Origin: Ridgeia piscesae
Taxonomy: Eukaryota > Annelida > Polychaeta > Sabellida > Siboglinidae
Reading direction: 5' to 3'
DNA length: 64,000 nt
Assembly: GCA_025642075.2 (NCBI GenBank)
Contig: JAODUO010001329.1
Location: 38,501 to 102,500 of the forward strand
The stretch's first letter is position 1. Every line of letters begins with the position of its first letter. The notes beneath the pieces are model-generated. The model searched no databases, had not been told where the DNA came from, and saw nothing but the letters and a program-made list of their open reading frames with translations. A program made the position numbers and the translations under genes. Positions 23,628-35,780 of this stretch are shown here, piece after piece.

Positions 23628-26148
23628 GCGCCACCGACCAGCCTGGAGAGGGCAGCACTAGTTCTGCTGAGTGCCTGCAGGGTGGACTACATTCAGATTG
23701 ACTCGTCTGTGAAGATGTGTTCTTTTTACAAGTGCATCTCCCCAGCAGCTTGTTGAGAGTTCTGCTTGTCTTCCATGGTCCAGTGGCAGTGTCAGGGGCT
23801 GTTGTACAGAGGCTGTAGCACAGAGCCACAGACAGACCAAGTCTTACAGTTAGTTGGGAGGAGACAGGAGGGAAGGGGGTCTTTCTGCAGGACCAATTTT
23901 GTGCCAGTCCAAAACATCCTTGTAGACCCAGGTGCATATATATCCATGCTCAAGCAAGCCTTGCTTGGGCATAATTAATCTAAATTGTATCCAGCAATGT
24001 CTGCACACTTAGGGACCTCCCTGGGAGAGGGTTGGCTTCAGGACAAGGAATTTAGGCCATGTTAGTGAAAACTGAAAGATGTGGCCCTGTTGTTATATCG
24101 TGACCTGCCCCATCAGTTCAAATACCTGCCCAATGCCCGCCCAGACTAATATCAGCACATCCAGATGATGGGTGGACAGGTCTCTAGACGAGGAAGGGGG
24201 CTTCGGAATTGTCTATACTATGTGTGGCAGTGTATCTATAGCTTATGTTCATGTTAAGTATTGTTCTCGTAACATTTTGGTACAGGTTGTGTTTTAATTT
24301 TGGGACCCTGCTTTGAAGAAGCTGTCTGTGAATCGTTAGTGTCCATGTAGAGCAGTAATGCCACCGGCTATAAACGTCTCTTTTGTCACCTCTGTCACAG
24401 TGGGAGATGAATCTGGAGTCAGACTACATTTGCATTTTCCATAGGCGACCATTATAATGTTTCCTTCATTTCCTACTAATCTTGCAGAGCTTCACAGTAT
24501 ATTTACCCTCCATAAACAGAAGTTCTGTGAAAAATTTGTGAACTTCTCATACCTCAGGCTCCCACAAACTTCTTTCAAACCTTACACCCCTCCATTTCTG
24601 CTTGACCACCCACTGATTGCCCCTGATTACATCACCAAACACAATGACAACTGTATTAATTCGCAGAAATGCACCGACTGACAGCTGTCATAATTTGACA
24701 GCTCTGATGCCACGCTGATCAAAAACATCATTTCTAATCACTCCACACTACATATGTGCTCACAGAAATTCAGAAAACCTGCATAATGCTGGTTTTATAG
24801 GGTACTCTTTGGTCGGGTAATGGCGGACGAACACCTCTTACGTCATCTAAAATGGACACCTTATTGTGGTCTTACGTCATCTAAAATGTACACCTTATTG
24901 TGGTCTTACGTTATCTAAAAGACCAGAGGATGACACCTGTCAAAAGAAATGTGATTTAGACGTCAACCCATGAATGTTGACATATGCAGTTGTATCCAAA
25001 TGTAGATACTCATAACATCCCTGGTCTAAGCTAGCGCTGTTGATCGCCAATTGCGCCATAGGCGAAACGGTTTGCTGTTTGGCGAAAATAAACTAAAACT
25101 CTTCGCCAAATTGGTGAAACATTATTTTGGTCATTATTATTGACGTTATCAGCTGTACATGACTGTATTATTCACTGCCCTGTTCTGTTGAAGTTATCGC
25201 AGGCTAAACAATAGGTTGCTAATCCCTCCATTTAGCCACACCTATAGACAATAGCTGGGCTTAATTCAATTACGAATTGTGTTGCCTGGACAATGGGTAC
25301 CTGCTGGATGACACAAGTTTGAGTCGAGTACCTAACACTGAACTTGACGGGTTCCCTATTATCACTCAGTGTCAGCGCAGTCATATGTCATGACCATTAA
25401 ATAATAGATGTGCCATCTGGTAAATATTCAACCAAATGTCAATATATGGTTGATCTAAATCATGTATATTTGACAAGTCTCATAACCAGAACACATTACA
25501 TAGAGAAAGATGCATGTCAAAACATGTTTTATCATATAGCCTCTGTCACCCAGGCCAGAATTATAGTCGATATGTAAATATTACAGTTAACTAATTTGGA
25601 GAATTATTCTATTCAACTAATCAGTTATTGACCAGTCAAATGATGTTCTAAGAAAGGTAATAGTGATATCGTTATTAAACATGGCAACAAAAGTAGAGTA
25701 GATTTTTCTAAATTATAAGGCTTTGTTATGAAATGTTATCTTTCAACTTCTATAGATGACAGATGTCCCATTAATTAATTTTAGGTATTTGCAAAATTCT
25801 CAGTTGTTGTTCAGCTTTCTTTTTATGGTTAAAATGTTCTTTTAAATTATAGGGTGTTTGTTTTATATTAAAATATTAAACTAAAATAGTATACTAAAAT
25901 ATTATAGGGTGTTTGTTTTATATGCTTTTTATGCTAATCGTGTTGTCAGTGTTTAGGTAATCAAAAGTACGTGTTTTGTAGTGAATAATGTGTAGCATTC
26001 TATGTAATATTACATTGTGTTTTTACCTTTTAAACTGATTTAAGAAGTCTCAGTTGGCTAAAGAAATTTCTGACGTTTAGCCAAATTGGCTAAACAAATT
26101 TTGGGTCCAGCTCTAGCCTAGCTGGTGTTTCTGTGACCATGGTGACCA
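23628..26148. other. Mostly unique DNA with small repeats
   Basis: No transporter exon found. A diverged fragment resembling the tail of MITE family A occurs at about 24110-24192. Three 34-bp tandem copies (core cttacgtcatctaaaatg) occupy 24837-24921. A short duplication (tatagggtgtttgttttata) occurs at about 25850 and 25903. The rest is AT-rich with no recognised gene. Confidence 0.5.
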
Positions 26149-26448
26149 GGGCTTTATGCAGGATTAAAATATTGCCAGTCACACATGTTTTGGTGGACAC
26201 ATGGATGTTAAATGTTAAGCCAGTTTACTAACTTTTAAATGTGTCTGATGACCTGAAATGTACTACAAACACACATGTGACACAATTTTCACTCACTTTC
26301 AAGGCATAACTAACAATATCTATGGTTTTGTAAGACTTTTTTTGCTCCTTCATTTTTTACCCACCCACAACTCGTCCACCATATTTCTACCCATCCATAT
26401 TGGTTTTTACTCGTCCAAATGACGGGTGGACGGGTCTCTACATAAAGC
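26149..26448. mobile_element. MITE family A, copy 3 (longest)
   Basis: Starts gggctttatgcaggat and ends gtctctacataaagc. It keeps the whole shared interior, including gccagtcacac, ggacacatggatgttaa, actacaaacacacatgtgac and the tacccatcca tail. Suggests a full-length size near 300 bp. Confidence 0.85.
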
Positions 26449-26859
26449 TATGATGGTGACATTACATACCAATCTACATCCAGACCCTGGCGGGAGATTG
26501 TACTCCAGTCTTATGTAGTTATTCACCTGTCATCAACACTTCACTGAACTGGAATTCGAGCAGAAGTTTTTTTTGGAAAGCAGCTCAGCTAAAAAAAACA
26601 ATTGTCATTCCAGATGAAACAATGTGTTTACAGGGTCAGACGTGACATAAACACAAAGTAAACAAAAGATTGTGGTTGCTTCCTTTTGTTTATAGAACTT
26701 CAATGAGCTGGGCTGGTTTAGTGGAAGATACAATCAGCTTAAAGTATGCAATGTGCTTAAAGTGTAAAAACAAAGATCAATCTACTCAGTTCAGGTTAAG
26801 AGGCTGATTTAGTGTCTAAGTTAGGCTGATTAAGGCCAAGCTTTGTGCCATTGTTGTAG
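26449..26859. other. Unique intronic-type spacer
   Basis: AT-rich, no recognised motif up to the first acceptor-like unit of the next array. Confidence 0.5.
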
Positions 26860-28562
26860 GCATCCTGACAACCTTTGACTGTTACAGTTAAATATAGTGT
26901 GTTGTTGTTGCAGGCATCCTGGCAAGTGACAACCTTTGACTGTTACAGTTAAATACAGTGTGTTGTTGTTGCAGGCATCCTGACAAGTGACAACCTTTGA
27001 CTGTTACAGTTAAATACAGTGTGTTGTTGTTGCAGGCATCCTGACAAGTGACAACCTTGGACTGTTACAGTTAAATACAGTGTGTTGTTGTTGCAGGCAT
27101 CCTGACAAGTGACAACCTTGGACTGTTACAGTTAAATACAGTGTGTTGTTGTTGCAGGCATCCTGACAAGTGACAACCTTCGACTGTTACAGTTAAATAC
27201 AGTGTGTTGTTGTTGCAGGCATCCTGACAAGTGACAACCTTCGACTGTTACAGTTAAATACAGTGTGTTGTTGTTGCAGGCATCCTGACAAGTGACAACC
27301 TTCGACTGTTACAGTTAAATACAGTGTGTTGTTGTTGCAGGCATCCTGACAAGTGACAACCTTCGACTGTTACAGTTAAATACAGTGTGTTGTTGTTGCA
27401 GGCATCCTGACAAGTGACAACCTTCGACTGTTACAGTTAAATACAGTGTGTTGTTGTTGCAGGCATCCTGACAAGTGACAACCTTCGACTGTTACAGTTA
27501 AATACAGTGTGTTGTTGTTGCAGGCATCCTGACAAGTGACAACCTTCGACTGTTACAGTTAAATACAGTGTGTTGTTGTTGCAGGCATCCTGACAAGTGA
27601 CAACCTTCGACTGTTACAGTTAAATACAGTGTGTTGTTGTTGCAGGCATCCTGACAAGTGACAACCTTCGACTATTACAAATAAATACAATGTGTTGTTG
27701 TTGCAGGCATCCTGACAAGTGACAACCTTCAACTGTTACAATTAAATACAATGTGGTATTGTTGCAGGCATCCTGACAAGTGACAACCTTCAACTGTTAC
27801 AATTAAATACAATGTGGTATTGTTGCAGGCATCCTGACAAGTGACAACCTTCAACTGTTACAATTAAATACAATGTGGTATTGTTGCAGGCATCCTGACA
27901 AGTGACAACCTTCAACTGTTACAATTAAATACAATGTGGTATTGTTGCAGGCATCCTGACAAGTGACAACCTTCAACTGTTACAATTAAATACAATGTGG
28001 TATTGTTGCAGGCATCCTGACAAGTGACAACCTTCAACTGTTACAATTAAATACAATGTGGTATTGTTGCAGGCATCCTGACAAGTGACAACCTTCAACT
28101 GTTACAATTAAATACAATGTGGTATTGTTGCAGGCATCCTGACAAGTGACAACCTTCAACTGTTACAATTAAATACAATGTGGTATTGTTGCAGGCATCC
28201 TGACAAGTGACAACCTTCAACTGTTACAATTAAATACAATGTGGTATTGTTGCAGGCATCCTGACAAGTGACAACCTTCAACTGTTACAATTAAATACAA
28301 TGTGGTATTGTTGCAGGCATCCTGACAAGTGACAACCTTCAACTGTTACAATTAAATACAATGTGGTATTGTTGCAGGCATCCTGACAAGTGACAACCTT
28401 CAACTGTTACAATTAAATACAATGTGGTATTGTTGCAGGCATCCTGACAAGTGACAACCTTCAACTGTTACAAATAAATACAATGTGTTGTTGTTGAAGG
28501 CATCCTGACAACCATCGACTATTACAATTAAATACAATGTGTTGTTGTTGTTGTTGTTGCAG
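26860..28562 (+). repeat. 61-bp array made of splice acceptor plus exon start (28 decoys)
   Basis: Units read ttgttgttgcag|gcatcctgaca and then a diverged version of the next bases of the real exon. Exon-like starts lie at 26860, then every 61 bp from 26914 to 28500 (26 exact steps), then the real exon at 28563. The first and last units lack a 7-bp insertion (agtgaca) that all internal units carry. In that respect the edge units look more like the true exon. Two sub-families, cagttaaatacagtgtg (left) and caattaaatacaatgtgg (right), meet near 27690. If a decoy acceptor were used, the phase of the real exon would meet a stop within the unit or soon after. Confidence 0.95.
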
Positions 28563-28688
28563 GCATCCTGACAGCCATCAACAGCTACAATGTGCGGTGG
28601 GCGACACGTGTGCAGGACGTGTTCACCTACGCCAAGGTCCTCGCCCTTCTGCTCATCATTGGCACTGGCATGGTCCTCTTCTTCCATG
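28563..28688 (+). CDS. SLC7 exon a: end of TM4/loop and TM5
   Basis: 126 bp, begins in phase (two bases of a split codon) after ttgttgttgcag and ends CATG|gtcagt. Encodes [16 protein letters not shown], then a hydrophobic TM5 ([17 protein letters not shown]). RWATRVQD is a hallmark of the family. Confidence 0.95.
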
Positions 28689-29150
28689 GTCAGTCTCACT
28701 TCCCGCTTCCTGTCTTCTCTCTGGGTCACGTGTCACATGTCTAATTGTGATGTGTGCATGTTTTGTTTGCTTCCATGTATACACATGTGTGTGTGGTGTG
28801 TGCATGCATAGATGTGTGTGTGTGTGTGTGGTGTGTGTGTGTGTGTGTGTAGGTGTGTGCATGTGTATATATGTGTGTGTGGTGTGTGCATATGTATATA
28901 CGTGTGTGTGGTGTGTAGATGTGTATGTGTGCATGTGTATATACATGTGTGTGTGTGGTGTGTGCATGTGTATATACATGTGTGTGTGTGTGTGGTGTGT
29001 GCATGTGTATATACATGTGTGTGTGTGTGGTGTATGCATGAGTATATATGTGTATGTGTGGTGTGTGCATGTGTATATACGTGTTTGTGTGGTATATGTG
29101 TGTGTGCATGTGTATATACATGTGTGTTTATGGTGTGTGCATGTGTATAT

Positions 29151-29214
<64 letters not shown>

Positions 29215-32200
29215 AGTGTGCATGTATATACTGTATATGTGTGTGGTGTGTGCATGTGTATATATGTGTGCATGTGTACATACGTGTGTGTGTGGTGTGT
29301 GTGTGGTGTATGCATGTGTAAATAGGTGTGTGTGTGGTGTGCATGTGTATATACTTGTGTGTGTGTGTGGAGTGTATATGCATGTGTGGTGTGTGTTGTG
29401 TGTGCCTATGTATATATGTATGTCTGTGTGTGGTGTGTGCATGTGTATATACATGTAAAAACGCCACCGATCGACTTGTACTTGTACTTGTTCTTGTTCT
29501 TGTACTTGCGCTGCCTTCAGTATGTGCTCTTTGGACTGAATAGAAAGCCAGGATGTATTGAAAATCCTGTGTTTATGCAAAATTTTGACAAGATTGTGCA
29601 AGAGACAAAAGTGTTCTCAGTTGGTGATGTAGCATACATTATGGAAAATTAGAAACCCAGGTTTAAAAGAGCTTTAAGAATACCGGTTTCATGGTCACAT
29701 AGCTCCAATGAACACTTATAAAATACCTTCTCTACTGTGGTTACTTGGTTACTTGTTACTGTTAGATACAGCTAGACAGTGTAGTCAATGACAACACTCC
29801 CATGGTCGGGTGACAGACAGATAACAGAGAGGTGATGGAGAGGTGACAGAGAGTTGACAGAAAGGTGACAGAGAGATGACATATTCCTGGGAGGAAATAA
29901 TCAAAGCTGATGCAAAGGTACATTTGAATTCCACACGTGCAATGATGACAGGAAATTGGTGCGACAGTGACCACCGCGGTGACAGTACTGATACAGGCAG
30001 GCATCCAATCAGTGACGGTGCGTGTCATGGCATGACTTCCAGTCATGAGGAAAATGGTTACCATGGCGATGCCGATTTGCATGATTTGGCAGACGTTTTC
30101 GTTCGTGACCACTTATAATCTGGGATGTTTCATTGTGGTGATTTTCGTTGGATCAGTCGAATGTGGAATAATGACTTCTTTTAACAAGATTACCTGGAAT
30201 TGCATATTTGTAATGGCCAGATGAGACTTGAGTTGAGGCAAGGCACCCTGGGGGGATATTTATTGGCAACATTTTGATGAATGTACTCATTGTTTAAGTT
30301 GCCATCAATGCTTCAGGTGACAGTGTTTTTGTTATTCAGATGTGTGACACAGTGACTGTACACATAGACCGCGGTGACTGTACACATAGACCGCAGTGGC
30401 TGTACACATAGACCGCGGTGACTGTACAATAGACCGCAGTGACTGTACACATAGACTGCGGTGACTGTACACATAGACTGCGGTGACTGTACACATAGAC
30501 AGCAGTGACTGTACACATAGACCGCAGTGGCTGTACACATAGACCGCGGTGACTACAATAGACCGCAGTGACTGTACACATATACCACAGTGACTGTACA
30601 CATAGACCGCAGTGACTGTACACATAGACTGCGGTGACTGTACACATAGACCGCAGTGGCTGTACACATAGACCGCAGTGACTGTACACATAGACTGCGG
30701 TGACTGTACACATAGACTGCGGTGACTGTACACATAGACCGCTGTGACTGTACACATAGACCGCTGTGACTGTACACATAGACCGCAGTGACTGTACACA
30801 TAGACCACAGTGACTGTACACATAGACCGCAGTGGCTGTACACATAGACCGCAGTGGCTGTACACATAGACCGCTGTGACTGTACATATAGACCGCAGTG
30901 ACTGTACACATAGACCGTTGTGACTGTACACATAGACCGCAGTGGCTGTGGTATATGTGGTATAGACCGCAGTGGCTGTACGCATAGACCGCAGTGGCTG
31001 TACACATAGACCGCAGTGGCTGTACACATAGACCGCAGTGACTGTACACATAGACCACAGTGACTGTACACATAGACCGCAGTGGCTGTACACATAGACC
31101 GCAGTGACTGTACGCATAGACCACAGTGACTGTACACATGGACCGCAGTGACTGTACACATAGACCGCAGTGGCTGTACACATAGACCGCAGTGACTGTA
31201 CACATAGAACGCAGTGACTGTACAATAGACCGCAGTGGCTGTACACATAGACCACAGTGACTACACAAACCGCAGTGGCTGTACACATAGGCCACAGTGA
31301 CTGTACACATAGACCCCAGTGGCTGTACACATAGACCGCAGTGGCTGTACACATAGACCGCTGTGACTGTACACATAGACCGCAGTGGCTGTGGTATATG
31401 TGGTATAGACCGCAGTGGCTGTACGCATAGACCGCAGTGGCTGTACACATAGACCGCAGTGACTGTACACATAGACCACAGTGACTGTACACATAGACCG
31501 CAGTGACTGTACACATAGACCGCAGTGACTGTACACATAGACCGCAGTGGCTGTACACATAGACCGCTGTGACTGTACATATAGACCGCAGTGGCTGTAC
31601 ACATAGACCGCAGTGACTGTACACATAGACCGCAGTGACTGTACACATAGACCACAGTGGCTGTACACATAGACCGCTGTGACTGTACATATAGACCGCA
31701 GTGGCTGTACACATAGACCGCAGTGACTGTACACATAGACCGCAGTGGCTGTGGTATATGTGGTATAGACCGCAGTGGCTGTACGCATAGACCGCAGTGG
31801 CTGTATGCATAGACCGCAGTGACTGTACGCATAGACCGCAGTGGCTGTACGCAAAGACCGCAGTCGCAAAGACTGCAGTGGCTGTATGCATAGACCGCAG
31901 TGGCTGTATGCATAGACCGCAGTGACTGTACACATATACCACAGTGGCTGTACCACAGTGGTCGTACACATAGACCGCAGTGGCTGTACGCATAGACCGC
32001 AGTGGCTGTATGCATAGACCGCAGTGGCTGTACGCAAAGACCGCAGTGGCTGTATGCATAGACCGCAGTGGCTGTATGCATAGACCGCAGTGGCTGTACG
32101 CATATACCACAGTGGCTGTACGCATAGACCACAGTGGTCGTACACATAGACCGCAGTGGCTGTACGCATAGACCGCAGTGGCTGTATGTGTAGACCGCAG

Positions 32201-35200
32201 TGACTGTTCACATATACCACAGTGGCTGTACGCATAGACCACAGTGGTCGTATACATAGACCGCAGTGGCTGTACGCATAGACCGCAGTGGCTGTATGCA
32301 TAGACCGCAGTGACTGTACACATATACCACAGTGGCTGTATGCATAGACCGCAGTGGCTGTATGCAATACACAGACCGCAGTGGCTGTATGCATAGACCG
32401 CAGTGGCTGTATGCATAGACCGCAGTGGCTGTACACAATACACAGACCGCAGAGGCTGTACACCTAGACCATAGGCCACAGTGACTGTACATAATAAGAA
32501 TACAGTTGTGTTTTGAAAGGCTGTACCAGAAGACATGGGGCTGAGGCAGGCAGCAGAGACAGACTTTGTGTCTGTACAAGTCACTGACATGTTGAATTAC
32601 TTAACAAGTCACTGACATGTTGGATTAAAGGCTTGTTGACATAACTGTTTAGAGTTAGTGACGAGATATTTCCCATCTGTCACCAGAAAACGCCATATGA
32701 CACTAGGCACTTGAGGGAAGTCATAAAGTTGTGAGACAAGTCAACAAGTGTAGCCAGGCGAGAGAGTATGACGCTTGTATGACGTTTGTATGACGTCAGC
32801 TTGAAGTCAGAAATGAAGTGGAAATGTCACCTTGAAAACGGACCATTAATGTCCAGAAAAAACTGCAGAGAGGACTGGGAAGACTGGGGAGTGTCTCTGT
32901 GACAGTTATGTCACTGACAGTTATGTCACTGACAGTTATGTCAGTGCTCACCTTGGGGATGTCTGAATGTTTGCCTGAAGGGTGATTTGTAATGGGGTTA
33001 ATACTGGGTGAGGGGTGCGGGTGCATAGTGGGTAATCTACATAGCATTTTTTCTGTTCACCCGAACAAGAATGGATTAATCAGAATTGTTGACAAAACCA
33101 ACATTATTACAGGAGTTTAGTTTGAGCTGGTTAATGTGTTTGTGCTATTTAACCTTGTGTTATGTAAGGTTTCACCAGCTGGTCAGGGTAGACACCCTCT
33201 CTGGAGTTATTAGAAGGAGGCATAGCCTCACCCAGAGACCCGTCCACCCGTCATTTGGACGGGCAAAATTTGAAAGTTGCGTTTTTGGACGGGCAGTTAT
33301 TTGTCATGGACGGGTCCGCCAGACGGGCCGTCCATAACCGTCCATGTCGTTTTTGTGTGCGAGCTTGCCCGTCCATGCCATTTTACAATGTAATTGAAAC
33401 TGCCAAAAAGTCAGTTACAGACAATGTATCAATCACTACAGTTTATTACTTGCGTCAGTGACATTCTGTCACAGAGAGTGTTTGTCTGGTTGTGGCAAGC
33501 TAGTCTTGGTAACTGATTGTATTATTTGAATTATGCATACAAGATTTTAGCAAAATTTTAATTTAGATGCACTTGTAATTTATTGAGACATAAATTAAAG
33601 AGACAAGGCGTACATATTTTATAACGAAGTTATCACACTTGATGTCACCACCAAGAAGCCACGGTTGGGGTTGACTGGCAGTGAAAGGCGACGCGACAAT
33701 ATGAAGCCACTTGCCCTGCGAGGGAGGCTAGACGCTCTTTCATATAGGCGCTACCTAAATCTCGTCATATGGTTCTAACAAACGTCGCTGATTTGATAAC
33801 TACCATCACGATAAATTTACGTGTATCACGTGATTTTATTTAAGAGATGCATTCGTCAATACGCCAGTCATTTTGTATGAGTTTATCAAACAAATTGCGT
33901 CGCACTATGAACTTTTTAATCACCTGTAACAAAGACTAGTATTACCACGTGGACATACATTGAACGGAAACACAGATCGACAACAGTTCGTCTAGATGTC
34001 TACTGACATACCTATATGGAATACCAACGACTTCTGCTGTGTCAGCGATCACGCAAGAAAAGGTATGTTTATAGCATTCATTTATTTGTGTGGGTTGCGA
34101 TTTACAGCATAGCTTGTATTTGAAATAAATCGTCGTGGTGGTAAGATAAATTGGGAAATATTTTGTTGATGTTGACGTGCGTTTTTTAGTTAAAATCCAT
34201 CTATATCAGTTTTACTAGGATGCCATCCACCTTTAAGAAAACCAAAATGTATAACAAAATAATAATGTCTGATGAAATTGATTATTATTTAGGTTTATTG
34301 ATTCAGTTTAATCAGAAATAAATATGTGGATAGGGATCGTCGTGGTCTTAAGATAAAATTGAGAAATTATTTGTTAATGTTGACATGCGTAGTTTCAGTT
34401 AAAATCCACTTATATCAGTTTTATTTGGATGCCATCCGCCTTTAAGAAAACCAAAATTAATAACAAAATAATAGTGTCTGATGAAATTGATTATTATTTT
34501 GGTTTATTGGGTCAGTTTATTCAGAATTCAACACGTCAACGCAATCCCTACAATGGCTACACGTGTAGAAGGTCAAAGTTCGAAGTTTGGTGGTTCATAT
34601 TTATAGATCATTAAATTTTAGAAAATCCATTCATACCGGCTCAATTTAATGCCATCCGCACATTAAAAAGCCAAAATGGATAAGATACTAATATGTTCTG
34701 ATGAAACTCATGGTTATTTTTTTCTAGTTATAGCATTTAATCAGACATTTGAAAAATAAATTAAAAGCAATCAGCTTAGCAATCGCTGTACGAGACATCG
34801 ACATGTACGAATCACTCAGTCATTTAAGCATCCTAGTTTGTGAAGAACCTAGTTTGTGAAGAATGATAGTATATTTGAGTCTTTTAAAATTAATGGAATA
34901 TAGAATATGTTCCATTAATCAACATTTAATACGTTTTCTTGGGCGCCGTCCCTGAAATTTGTTGGTGATTTCTTTTACGAGAGCAGCATTACGCAATCGC
35001 CTCACGTGGCAGACCTGTAAACAGGGGTAGTCGGGTAAGAATCTAGGTCAATGATGCCTAATAATTTCAGTTCGCGGCAGTTAAAATGGGGCAATTGTCG
35101 TCCCAAGTACGTGGGAAAACATCGCCCTGTGGCTTCCAAAGACAAAGTCGTCATTGCGACGCCTTGGTTTTCAGGCTCTGGTAATAAACAGACTCCCATT

Positions 35201-35708
35201 TGCAGACCACCTTCGATGCCACCTGTTGACAGTGTTATTATTGGGTGGAAGGATTTAACCGACATTATTGACAGGCACATTAGAACAATGTTCCAGTTAG
35301 GTCTTCTGCGTTTCCCTGGTACTGAAAGGTCAACTTTCTGAGCAATTCAGTTGTACTAAATATAGGCCAGACAGTACACAAGGAAAGAATAGAACAACGA
35401 TGGGTAACAAGGGTTCATTCAGTGTATTAAGTAATGTCACTAATGCCTCATTGGGCAGCCAAGAATTTATATAAAGATATAATTATTATCAATAATTTAT
35501 TACAAATAACAACACAATGTAATTGGTTAATACACGTTATTGTACAAATAAATCCATAACTGCTGCATTATTCTTCACAAATGCATTTATTGTAAGTAAA
35601 TGTTGATTGTTTTTAATAATGAATGTTTTGTACTTTTATAAGTTTTTTAAACAATGTGTTTGAACTTTTACAATGTAGTGCACATGAGGTGCTATAGAAC
35701 ATATTCAT

Positions 35709-35780
<72 letters not shown>

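Noticed and set aside
28656..29467. His/Thr-rich and Cys/Val-rich open frames
   Set aside because: GT-rich intronic simple repeat.
30332..32590. 752-codon minus-strand open frame rich in Tyr, Ser, Cys and Val
   Set aside because: A 22-bp repeat translated over three units. No domain, and other minus frames are also open.
35002..35341. Antiparallel open frames of about 90 codons in an intron
   Set aside because: No domain or splice evidence, and within the range expected by chance in 64 kb.
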